From positions 186,001 through 250,000 of the forward strand of contig NZ_JBHMFT010000005.1 in assembly GCF_051433195.1 (NCBI RefSeq): a DNA stretch of 64,000 nt, read 5' to 3'. The position numbers and the translations under genes were made by a program. The notes beneath the pieces are model-generated. The model searched no databases. It saw only the letters and a program-made list of their open reading frames with translations, and had not been told where the DNA came from. This document shows positions 34,278 through 41,968 of the stretch, piece by piece. This stretch comes from Falsiroseomonas sp051433195 (GTDB lineage: Bacteria; Pseudomonadota; Alphaproteobacteria; Acetobacterales; Acetobacteraceae). Position 1 is the first letter of the stretch; every line of letters starts with the position of its first letter.

Positions 34278-35788
34278 ACACAGGCTCCGGCTGGTCGCGC
34301 GGATACCCCGTGGGGCAGCCCTACCCGGCGGCCTGGCACGGCTTCCAGTCGCCCGCGTATCTCGCCGCGGCCTGTGCGCTGATGGGCGTGGCGTGGGAGG
34401 TCTCGCCGGACCAGCCGATGACGATCGCGGAAATCGGCTGCGGCAGCGGCTACACCGCCAATGTTCTGGCGGCCGGCAATCCCAACGCGCAGGTCCTCGG
34501 GCTGGACTACAACCCGGCGCATATCGCGGAGGCGCGGTCGATGGCCGCGGCCGCCGGCCTGGGCAATGCGCACTTCGAAGCAACGGACCTGGCGGAGCTG
34601 GACGGCGCGGAGCTGGACCGGCTGCCGGAATTCGACCTGGTGACGGTGCACGGCCTGTGGTCCTGGGTCGGCGATCCGGTGCGGGACGGCGTGCTGCGGC
34701 TGCTGCGGCGCCGGCTGAAGCCGGGCGGCGTGGTGCTGATGACCTACAACGCGCTGCCGGGCGCGGGCGGCGCGCTTGGCCTGTCGCGGCTGGTGCGCGG
34801 CGCGCTGCGCACCGCCGGCAGCACGGCCGAGGGCATCGCCGCGGCGCGGGCCACGGTCGAGAAGTTGGTGGCGGCGGAGGCGGTGCACCTGCACGATTCC
34901 ACCTGGCGGCGGCTGCTGCTCGGCGAGATGGGCGAGGCGCGGGCCGGCTACCTGCTGCATGAATTCATCACCGACCATTGGCGGCCCTGCTTCTTCGCCG
35001 ATGTGCAGGACGCCATGGCGACGGCGCGCTGCGAGTTCGTCGGCAGCGCCACCTTCGATGAGAACTTCCCCTCGATGTCGCTGTCGCCGGCGCAGCAGGA
35101 AATCTGGAACGCGGCGCCGGATGCGACCTCGCGGCAGCTGGTGCTGGACCTGTGCGTGCCGCGCGCCTTCCGGCGCGACATCTATGTGCGCGGCCTGCGG
35201 CGCATCCCGGCCGAGGCGGCGGTGGCATCGATTCCCCTGATCGCGGCGATCCACGGCCCGGAGGAGCGCAAGCTGCGCAGCCAGGCCGGGGAGGCGGCGC
35301 TGCCGCCGCACATCATGGAGCCGATGCGGCTGGCGCTGGAATCCGGGCCGCAGGAGATCGGCGCGCTGCTGGCCCTGCCCGGCTGCGGCAACGTCACGCC
35401 GACCGAGGCGCTGGCCATGCTGACCGGCAGCGGCAGCGCGGTGCCGCTGTGGCGCCGGCCCGGGGAAGGGGCGGGCTGGGATGCGGCGAACGCGGCGGCG
35501 AAGCGGCTGAACCGGGTGGCGGCGCAGCGGCTGGCGGCACATGGCTCGGGCAGCGGGCGACTGGCGCTGGCCAGCCCGACGCTGGGCGGCGGGCTGCCGG
35601 TGGATGCGATGGAACTGGCGGTGGGCGTGCTGGCGGAGGATGGTGAGGCCGAGGTGAGCACCTTGCTGCAACGGCTGCTGCCGCCCGGGCCGCCGCCACC
35701 GGCGGAGGTCCTGGATGAGGTGGGGTCCAAGGTGGACACGTTGCTGCGGAAGCGGCGCCCGGTGTGGCGCAGCCTGGGCCTGGCGTGA
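34274..35788 (+). CDS. class I SAM methyltransferase with C-terminal methyltransferase regulatory domain, coupled to tssG
   Basis: 504 aa. The N-terminal Rossmann methyltransferase (about 1-200) has IAEIGCGSGYTANVLA (motif I), VLGLDYNPAHIAEAR and DLVTVHGLWSWV. A middle segment (about 215-330; LHDSTWRRLLLGEMGEARAGYLLHEFITDHWRPCFFADV, SATFDENFPSM) matches the methyltransferase regulatory domain (PF10119) by recall. The C-terminus is variable. It opens HGFQSPAYLAAACALMGV, common to this family. The 4-bp overlap with tssG makes it a true member of the T6SS operon. The substrate is unknown: sheath, effector or a small molecule are all possible. Confidence 0.88.
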   Translation: MNTGSGWSRGYPVGQPYPAAWHGFQSPAYLAAACALMGVAWEVSPDQPMTIAEIGCGSGYTANVLAAGNPNAQVLGLDYNPAHIAEARSMAAAAGLGNAHFEATDLAELDGAELDRLPEFDLVTVHGLWSWVGDPVRDGVLRLLRRRLKPGGVVLMTYNALPGAGGALGLSRLVRGALRTAGSTAEGIAAARATVEKLVAAEAVHLHDSTWRRLLLGEMGEARAGYLLHEFITDHWRPCFFADVQDAMATARCEFVGSATFDENFPSMSLSPAQQEIWNAAPDATSRQLVLDLCVPRAFRRDIYVRGLRRIPAEAAVASIPLIAAIHGPEERKLRSQAGEAALPPHIMEPMRLALESGPQEIGALLALPGCGNVTPTEALAMLTGSGSAVPLWRRPGEGAGWDAANAAAKRLNRVAAQRLAAHGSGSGRLALASPTLGGGLPVDAMELAVGVLAEDGEAEVSTLLQRLLPPGPPPPAEVLDEVGSKVDTLLRKRRPVWRSLGLA

Positions 35789-35807
35789 CGGCGAACAGGA
35801 GGACCGC

Positions 35808-36359
35808 ATGACATTCCGACCGATTGCCCTGGCCGTGCTGGCGCTGCTGGGCGGCGCGACCCTGGCGCAGGCCCAGCAGGCCGTGCCCGGCGTGGAGAGC
35901 CTGATCGATCAGCTGGACCCGGACAGCCCGCGGACCCGTGGCATCCGGGTGCCCGGCGCGCCGCCCCCGGCGGTGCCGGACCTGACCACGACGACGGCGC
36001 CGCCCGGAGCCGCGGCCGTGTCGCTGACCGTCACCTTCGCCACCGGCTCCGCCACGCTGGACCCGACGGCCATGCAGGTGCTGGACAATCTTGGCCAGGC
36101 GCTGGGTTCGGCCCGGCTGGCCGGCTACCGCTTCCGGGTGGAAGGGCATACGGACACGGTGGGGCCGGAGGCGATGAACCAGGCCCTGTCGGAACGCCGC
36201 GCGGCGGCGGTGCGGGATTTCCTGGTGCGGCGCCACGGCGTCGCGGCCGGGCGGATCGAGGCGATGGGCTTCGGTGAGCAGCAATTGCTGGTGGCGACGC
36301 CGGACGAGGTGCCGGAGCCGCGCAACCGCCGGGTGCAGGTGGTCAATATCGGCGGCTGA
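35808..36359 (+). CDS. short exported OmpA-domain protein (first of tandem pair)
   Basis: 183 aa. A Sec signal (RPIALAVLALLGGATLAQAQ) is followed by a short linker with PRTRGIRVPGAPPP, then an OmpA-like domain (SLTVTFATGSATLDP, YRFRVEGHTDTVGPEAMNQALSERRAAAV, GFGEQQLL, RNRRVQVVNIG). The peptidoglycan-binding residues D in GHTDTVG and R in RNRRV are present. ATG 35808 follows an AGGAGGA ribosome site. It has no lipobox, so it is periplasmic. The next gene is a paralogue. Confidence 0.9.
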   Translation: MTFRPIALAVLALLGGATLAQAQQAVPGVESLIDQLDPDSPRTRGIRVPGAPPPAVPDLTTTTAPPGAAAVSLTVTFATGSATLDPTAMQVLDNLGQALGSARLAGYRFRVEGHTDTVGPEAMNQALSERRAAAVRDFLVRRHGVAAGRIEAMGFGEQQLLVATPDEVPEPRNRRVQVVNIGG

Positions 36360-36388
36360 AGCCGCGGACTTCGTGAGGTTCAGGAGCC

Positions 36389-37057
36389 ATGTCCATGCCC
36401 AGCTTCCCGATGCGGAGCGCGCTTGCCGCGCTGAGCCTGACGAGCTTTGTTCTGACAGAACCAGTGGCGGCCCAGATGGCACCGCGGGACGATCCCGCGG
36501 CACTGGAGCTGATCGAGCAGTTGCGGCCGCGCACCCGCGGCATCCGGGTGCCAGCCCCGGCCGAGGTGCCGGCGGCTGTCTCGGCGCCAGTGGTGCCATC
36601 GGAAGCACCGGCTGGCGGAACGCCGCTGCCGCTGCCGTCCCTTCCGGTCGCGACGCCGGCGCCGCTGCCGCAGCCCGCGCCGCCCACCACCACGGCGCCG
36701 GCTGGGGTGGCGGCGGTGTCGATCACGGTGAACTTCCCCTCCGGCTCCGCCACGCTGACGCGGCAGGCACAGGATGCGCTGGCGCCGCTGGGGCGGGCGC
36801 TGTCCTCGGCCGAGCTGGCGCCCTTCCGCTTCCGGATCGAGGGCCACACGGATTCGGTGGGGGCGGAGGCGCTGAACCAGCGGCTTTCGGCGCGGCGGGC
36901 GCAGGCGGTGCAGGATTACCTGGTGACGCGCTTCGGCGTTGCCGGCCAGCGGCTGGAAGCCGTCGGGCTGGGCGAGAGCCGGCCGCTGGTGGATGTGGGC
37001 GACGGGGTGGATGAGCCGCGCAACCGGCGGGTCCAGGTCATCAACCTGGACGACTGA
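36389..37057 (+). CDS. short exported OmpA-domain protein (second of tandem pair)
   Basis: 222 aa. It has the same plan as its neighbour: a signal peptide (FPMRSALAALSLTSFVLTEPVAAQ), the shared element LRPRTRGIRVPAPAE, a longer Pro/Ala linker, then an OmpA domain (SITVNFPSGSATLTRQAQ, FRFRIEGHTDSVGAEALNQRLSARRAQAV, VGLGESRPL, RNRRVQVINLDD). The PRTRGIRVP element is conserved while the linkers are not, so it may be a binding motif. Because TssL already has an OmpA tail, these two serve something else, perhaps the metallopeptidase-like protein that follows. Confidence 0.9.
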   Translation: MSMPSFPMRSALAALSLTSFVLTEPVAAQMAPRDDPAALELIEQLRPRTRGIRVPAPAEVPAAVSAPVVPSEAPAGGTPLPLPSLPVATPAPLPQPAPPTTTAPAGVAAVSITVNFPSGSATLTRQAQDALAPLGRALSSAELAPFRFRIEGHTDSVGAEALNQRLSARRAQAVQDYLVTRFGVAGQRLEAVGLGESRPLVDVGDGVDEPRNRRVQVINLDD

Positions 37058-37091
37058 CGGCCGCTTCACCCCGCAGCAAGGCGACAGGCCC

Positions 37092-38159
37092 ATGCCCGAG
37101 GACGACGCCACCATCCGGCATTCCCCCGCCCCCGATCCGGGGCGGAACAGCCGGGTGCAGGTGGCGCCGCCGCGCGTGGAATGGGGCAGCGCGCCGGCCG
37201 CCGTGCCGGCGGCGAAGCCGGTGCGGCGCGGGGCGGCCTGGATGCTGGGCGGGGTGGCGCTGGCGGGTTTCGTGGCGGTGGGGCTCGGCGCCTGGTGGGT
37301 GGTGCTGGCGCCAGGCGGCATACCCGTCGGGCCGCCGGTGGTGGCCGCGCCTGCCCCGGTCCAGGCCGAGGCGCCGCCCCCTGCCCTGCCGGCCGCACTG
37401 CCGGTGCCGACCGCCTCGCGCCTGGCCGCGCTGCCGCCGCTGCTGGAGGAGGCGGCGCTGCGCGACCATCGGGCGGATGCGCCGGTGCTGCTGCGCCTGG
37501 CCGAGAATCCCGCGGTGTTCCTGATCGACTTTCCGACGCTGGAGGCACAGGGCGCGGCGATGAACCGCATCGCCGCCCTGGTCGAGAAGGCCGGCCTGCC
37601 GCGCGACCGCGTGCTGGGCGAGGCCGAGATGGCGGCGGCGATCGCCCGCGCCGGCGACACCGCCGCCACCTTCTACTACGGCCACAACTACCGCGGCTCG
37701 GACCTGCAGCGGTTTTTCGACCTGGCGCAGCGCGACGCGGTGGTGCTTTCGCCCGGGGAGGCCTGGGTGGAGGCGCAGGTCCGCCTGGCCCGCGGGCTGG
37801 TGCCGGCGGGGCAGGAGATGGTGCTGCTGTCCATCGCAGCCCCGGGACCGCTGATGGATGCGACGGGGCGGGCGAGCATCCTGCGGCATGAACTCAGCCA
37901 TGGGCGCTACGGCACCGACCCGGCCTATGCCGCCGGCATCCGCGAGGCCTGGCGGCAGCGCCTGACGGAGGCCGAGCGTGCCGCGATCCGCGCCTTCCTG
38001 GGCCGCGAGGGCTACGACACGGCGGATGAGGAGCTGATGATCAACGAGGCGCAGGCCTACCTGCTGCACACGCCCGATCCGCGCTTCTTCACCCCCGCGC
38101 ATATCGGCATGGACGAGGCGCAGGTGGAGCGGCTGCGCGGCCTGCTGCGGCAGCCCTGA
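37092..38159 (+). CDS. membrane-anchored protein with HELSH zincin-like motif
   Basis: 355 aa. A short cytoplasmic N-terminus, one membrane span (AAWMLGGVALAGFVAVGLGAWWVV, about 48-72), a Pro-rich stretch, then a periplasmic domain. HELSH at 266-270 (ILRHELSHGRYGTD) fits the HExxH zinc motif; a Glu about 50 residues on (ELMINEAQAYLLHTP, Glu about 319) fits the third ligand of gluzincin-like enzymes. Conserved-looking LLRLAENPAVFLIDFPTLEAQGAAMNRIAALVEKAG precedes it. I do not recognise the family. A periplasmic peptidase or cell-wall hydrolase that opens a path for the apparatus is possible. It is 34 bp after the OmpA pair. Confidence 0.75.
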   Translation: MPEDDATIRHSPAPDPGRNSRVQVAPPRVEWGSAPAAVPAAKPVRRGAAWMLGGVALAGFVAVGLGAWWVVLAPGGIPVGPPVVAAPAPVQAEAPPPALPAALPVPTASRLAALPPLLEEAALRDHRADAPVLLRLAENPAVFLIDFPTLEAQGAAMNRIAALVEKAGLPRDRVLGEAEMAAAIARAGDTAATFYYGHNYRGSDLQRFFDLAQRDAVVLSPGEAWVEAQVRLARGLVPAGQEMVLLSIAAPGPLMDATGRASILRHELSHGRYGTDPAYAAGIREAWRQRLTEAERAAIRAFLGREGYDTADEELMINEAQAYLLHTPDPRFFTPAHIGMDEAQVERLRGLLRQP

Positions 38160-38249
38160 GGCCGGACACGGGTGGGTGAGGCGCCGCCTTGCCGCTTGCC
38201 GAAGGGCCGCCTGCCGGGCGCAGTCTGACGTGGCGGGAGGCCACGGGAC

Positions 38250-39050
38250 ATGGCGGGCGATCCGGGCAGGCTGTGGGCGGCGGGCGAGGCCTATGAGCCC
38301 TATGTCGGGCGCTGGAGCCGCGCCGTCGCGGCCGAATTCCTGCCCTGGCTGGCGGTGGCGGAGGGGCAGCGCTGGCTCGATGTCGGCTGCGGCACCGGGG
38401 CCCTGACCCAGTGCATCCTGGCGAGCCGGGCGCCGGAGGCGGTGCTGGGCGTCGATCCCTCCGAGGGTTTCCTGGGCCATGCGCGGCAGCGCGTGGCGGA
38501 TCGGCGAGCCACCTTCGAGGCGGGTGATGCGCAGGCCCTGCCGGTGGCGGATGGCAGCTTCGATGCCGCGGTCGCCGGGCTGGTGCTGAACTTCGTGCCG
38601 GACCAGGCCAGGGCGGTGGCGGAGATGCGGCGCGCGGCCCGGCCGGGCGGGCAGGTGGCCGCCTATGTCTGGGATTATGCGGACGGCATGCAGATGATGC
38701 GGCGCTTCTGGGATGCCGCGATCGCGCTGGACCCGGACGGCGCCGGCGGCAAGGACGAGGCGCTGCGCTTCGCGCTGTGCCGGCCGGAGCCGCTGCGCGG
38801 CCTGTTCGAGGCGGCCGGGCTGCGGCAGGTGGCGGTGCGGGCGATCGAGGTGCCGACGGTGTTCGCCGATTTCGCGGATTACTGGACGCCATTCCTGGCC
38901 GGCGGCGCGCCTGCGCCGGCCTATGCGATGGCCCTGCCGGAGGACCGGCGCGCGGCGCTGCGGGACCGGCTGCGGGCGACGCTGCCCACGGGGCAGGATG
39001 GTCGCATCGCGCTTTCGGCGCGGGCCTGGGCGGTGCGCGGCACCGCCTGA
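38250..39050 (+). CDS. class I SAM-dependent methyltransferase
   Basis: 266 aa. Rossmann methyltransferase with RWLDVGCGTGALTQCIL (motif I), VLGVDPSEGFLGHAR, DAQALPVADGSFDAAVAGLVLNFV and ARPGGQVAAYVWDY. The arrangement is that of the UbiE/small-molecule methyltransferases. It is the last plus-strand gene of the locus, 90 bp behind the HELSH gene, with a small hairpin (GTGGC/GCCAC) just upstream of its start. It may belong to the T6SS operon or be a separate gene; the convergent kinase follows ten bases later. Confidence 0.85.
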   Translation: MAGDPGRLWAAGEAYEPYVGRWSRAVAAEFLPWLAVAEGQRWLDVGCGTGALTQCILASRAPEAVLGVDPSEGFLGHARQRVADRRATFEAGDAQALPVADGSFDAAVAGLVLNFVPDQARAVAEMRRAARPGGQVAAYVWDYADGMQMMRRFWDAAIALDPDGAGGKDEALRFALCRPEPLRGLFEAAGLRQVAVRAIEVPTVFADFADYWTPFLAGGAPAPAYAMALPEDRRAALRDRLRATLPTGQDGRIALSARAWAVRGTA

Positions 39051-39060
39051 TGTTCCACCC

Positions 39061-41118
39061 TCAGCGGCGGGCCACCGTCTCGACCACCACGGCGCGGGCC
39101 GAGACCTGCGTGCCCTGGGCGCGGGCATCGCGCAGGGCGGAGGCCAGGGCGGGCAGGTAGTCGTCCAGCGATTCGATCTGCGGGCGCGGCTGCGCGAAGA
39201 GCGGCCGCTCGGAGGCGAAGACGACGATGAGGTCGGTGCCGAAAGGCTCGTCCACCTCCCAGCCCGGGAAGCCGGGGACCGGCTCGCCGAGGCGGATGCG
39301 GGCGCCGGCGGCCTGCGGCTGCGCCGGGACGAGGTGGACGATCTCGTTCGACTTCATGACGTAGCTGACCTGGAGCTGGCCGGCATAGCCGGGCATCTGC
39401 ACCTCGAGCCGTAGCAGGTCGGCGCGTTGGAGGGGCTGGGTGCCGAGGATGCCGACCTGCGGCGCCTCCCCCACCCCGGCGGCGACCTGGCGGAGGATGT
39501 CGATGGCGCCGCAATAGGGGCCTTCGAAGCCTTGCAGCCGCAGCGTGGCGGCCTGGGGCGGCACGTTGCGGTCGGCCAGGGCGCGCTGCACGGCGGCTTC
39601 TCCGCCGCGGCGCAGGATGCCGGCGATGGTGAGGGTGGACCCGGTGGCTTCGGCGGCGAGCAGGCTGCAGGGCGCGGCCGCGGCGGCGGCACTGGCGGCG
39701 GCGCGCAGGTCCGGTGCGGGGGTGGGCGCCGGTGTTGGTGCCGGTGTTGGTGCCGGTGTTGGTGCCGGTGTGGGCGTTGGTGCGGGTGCGGGTGCGGGTG
39801 CGGGTGCGGGTGTAGGTGCTGGCGCGGGTGGAGGCGTCGGCACCGGGCGTGGCGCGGGGGCGGGCGCCGGTACAGGCGCAGGCGCAGGCGCCGGTGTCGG
39901 TGTCGGCAGCGGGGCGGGAACGGGCGCCGGGGGCGTCGGGACCGGGTCCTGGACCACGGGACGCTCCGCCACCTGGATCGGCGGCGCCGGGCTCAGCAGG
40001 AAGAAGGCCGCGCCACCGGCCACGGCCAGCGCCACGCCGCCCAGCGCTGCCCATTTCAGGCCACCGCCGGACCGGGGTGGCGGCGGCGGGGTCGTCGCAA
40101 TGGGTGGCGCCCGCACCGGCTCGGCCGGAGGGCGGACGCCCGTGGTGATCATCGTCGCATCGTCGAGGCCCGGCAGCTTGCCGGCACCGGCGAAGCCGAA
40201 GGCACCGGCGAAGCCGAAGGCGCCGGCCGCCTCAGCCCCGCCCGGCGCCTCGCTCGCGGCGGCACGGATCGCCTCGGCGAAGGCGCCGGCGCTGGGGAAG
40301 CGGTCGTCGGGGCGTTTCGCGAGCGCGCGCGCCACCACCGCGTCGAAGCCGCGCGGCGCGCTGACGGCGAGCTGGCTGGGCGGCGGCGGCTCCGTCGTCA
40401 GCACGCGGTGCATCAGGGCGCTGTAGCCGCCATCGAAGGGCTTCTCGCCGGTCAGCAGCTGGTACAGCAGCACGCCCGCGGCCCAGATGTCGGCGCGGGC
40501 ATCCACCGGCTCCCCGCGCAGCTGTTCGGGCGCCATGTAGCTCGGCGTGCCCATCACCGTGCCGACCTGGGTCATGGTCGAGCTTTCGATGCGGGCAATG
40601 CCGAAATCGGCGATCTTCACCGCACCATCGGTGCCCAGCATGATGTTGGCCGGCTTGATGTCCCGGTGCACCACGCCGCGGCCATGCGAATAGGCCAGCG
40701 CGCCGAGCACCTGGTCCATCAGCCGGACGATGGCGGGCAGCGCCATGCGGTCGCCGCGGTCCATCAGGGTCTTGAGCGAGCCGCCCTCGACCAGTTCCAT
40801 GACGATCCAGGCGGTGTCGACGTTCTCGCCGTATTCGTAGACGCCGACGATGTTCGGATGCGACAGGCGGCCGGCGGCCTGCGCCTCGCGCCGGAAGCGG
40901 GCATGCGCCTCCCGGGCGTCCGCATCGTCGCCGCCGGGCAGGCGCACCAGCTTCACCGCGACGCGGCGTTCGATCATGCGGTCGAAGGCTTCGAGGACGC
41001 TGCCCATGGCGCCGGCGCCGAGTGGGCCGCGCGCCTCGTACTTGCCCGACAACTCGCTCGGCAGCATCGGCCCTCCGCCTCCCTCGCCGCCGCCGGAATG
41101 CCCCGGTTGCGCCGTCAA
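39061..41118 (-). CDS. ppkA: PpkA-type transmembrane Ser/Thr protein kinase of the T6SS
   Basis: 685 aa. The Hanks-type kinase domain (about 26-290) is intact: GAGAMGSV loop, Lys56 in VAVKLV, HRDIKPAN (151-158), DFG (171-173), GTPSYMAPEQ. A duplicated GFAGAFGFAGAG, a membrane span (about 354-376), then about 75 residues of alternating Pro/Ala/Thr lead to a periplasmic C-terminal domain (from about 475; SLLAAEATGSTLTIAGILRRGGE ... DLIVVFASERPLFAQPRP). The last part looks DUF4384-like by recall. The kinase should phosphorylate TagH; the outside domain may sense envelope signals. It could start instead at residue 18 (MLPSELSGKYE). Confidence 0.9.
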   Translation of the reverse strand: MTAQPGHSGGGEGGGGPMLPSELSGKYEARGPLGAGAMGSVLEAFDRMIERRVAVKLVRLPGGDDADAREAHARFRREAQAAGRLSHPNIVGVYEYGENVDTAWIVMELVEGGSLKTLMDRGDRMALPAIVRLMDQVLGALAYSHGRGVVHRDIKPANIMLGTDGAVKIADFGIARIESSTMTQVGTVMGTPSYMAPEQLRGEPVDARADIWAAGVLLYQLLTGEKPFDGGYSALMHRVLTTEPPPPSQLAVSAPRGFDAVVARALAKRPDDRFPSAGAFAEAIRAAASEAPGGAEAAGAFGFAGAFGFAGAGKLPGLDDATMITTGVRPPAEPVRAPPIATTPPPPPRSGGGLKWAALGGVALAVAGGAAFFLLSPAPPIQVAERPVVQDPVPTPPAPVPAPLPTPTPAPAPAPVPAPAPAPRPVPTPPPAPAPTPAPAPAPAPAPTPTPAPTPAPTPAPTPAPTPAPDLRAAASAAAAAAPCSLLAAEATGSTLTIAGILRRGGEAAVQRALADRNVPPQAATLRLQGFEGPYCGAIDILRQVAAGVGEAPQVGILGTQPLQRADLLRLEVQMPGYAGQLQVSYVMKSNEIVHLVPAQPQAAGARIRLGEPVPGFPGWEVDEPFGTDLIVVFASERPLFAQPRPQIESLDDYLPALASALRDARAQGTQVSARAVVVETVARR
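39725..39830. repeat. short tandem repeats in the kinase Pro-Ala linker
   Basis: A 12-bp unit GGTGTTGGTGCC is repeated several times near 39731-39770, then a 6-bp unit GGTGCG is repeated across about 39780-39812. Both encode Pro-Ala/Pro-Thr pairs of the periplasmic stalk. The tracts keep the frame in steps of two residues and are likely to vary in copy number. Confidence 0.85.
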
Positions 41119-41146
41119 TCCGCAGTCATAGAGAAGCCTTGCCGCA

Positions 41147-41968
41147 TCAGGAAGCGTTGCGCTCCAGAACGAGGTCGCAATGTTCGAGCCCGGGCAGCGC
41201 AGTGGCCGGGATCGGCGTCAGCCGGCCGTTGCGCTCGATGCGCCGGGCGCGGAAGCCGAGGCCGGTGATCCAGGCGGCGAGGTCGGCCACGTCGCCGCGC
41301 GCGGCGAGCATGATGGGCGACCACTCCATCACCACCACCAGTCGCGGCGACCGGGCGATGAGGGCGGTGGCGCCGCGCAGCGCCAGGCCTTCCGTGCCCT
41401 CCACATCCATCCGCAGCAGGTCGAGCGCCGGGACATCGGCGAGGACGTCGTCCAGGCGCCGGGCGGGTGCCGCGAAGCCTTCGGTGTAGTTGGCGGCGGC
41501 GACGGGGATCGCGAGGTGAGCACTGCCGGCCTGGGTCGGGTCGGCGGCGAAGCGGACCTCGCCGGCCAGGTCGAGGATGGCGATCTCGTGCAGCGTGACA
41601 CGGCGGTGGAAATGGTTGGCCGCCAGGGTCCGGCGCAGCAGCGGCAGCACCTTGGGATAGGGCTCGAAGGCGTCTATATGGCCAGCCGGGCCGACGGCCT
41701 CCGCCATCACCAGCGTGTGGAAGCCGATATTGGCGCCGAGTTCGGCCACCCGCATGCCGGGCTTCAGGGTGCGGCGCAGCACCGCCTCGACATGCGGCTC
41801 CCACTGGCCGCGCAGGATGATGTCGGGCGTCATGCCGTCATCCGAGGCAGGCAGGAATATCTTGCGGCCGAAGTGGGTCAGGCCCAAACCGACGCCATCG
41901 CCCAGGTAATACCAGCCGCCCCGCGCACGGGGCCGCGCGCGCAGCAGGGAAAGCAGCTTGTCGAACAT
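41147..41968 (-). CDS. FkbM-family methyltransferase
   Basis: 273 aa. FkbM-type O-methyltransferase fold: MRVAELGANIGFHTLVMAEAVG (SAM motif), DAFEPYPKVLPLLRRTLAAN, VTLHEIAIL, LDLLRMDVEGTEGLALRGA (family signature MDVEG) and VMEWSP near the end. Such enzymes methylate sugars or lipids, often in surface polysaccharide. Start: the frame is open to 42055, but ATG 41968 (MFDKLLSLLRARPRARGG) is chosen. It overlaps head-to-head by 11 bp with the gene on the plus strand. Confidence 0.88.
   Translation of the reverse strand: MFDKLLSLLRARPRARGGWYYLGDGVGLGLTHFGRKIFLPASDDGMTPDIILRGQWEPHVEAVLRRTLKPGMRVAELGANIGFHTLVMAEAVGPAGHIDAFEPYPKVLPLLRRTLAANHFHRRVTLHEIAILDLAGEVRFAADPTQAGSAHLAIPVAAANYTEGFAAPARRLDDVLADVPALDLLRMDVEGTEGLALRGATALIARSPRLVVVMEWSPIMLAARGDVADLAAWITGLGFRARRIERNGRLTPIPATALPGLEHCDLVLERNAS

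Noticed and set aside
39720..39830. Tandem repeats considered as a possible CRISPR array
   Set aside because: Units are 6-12 bp without spacers and encode a Pro-Ala linker in frame with the kinase.
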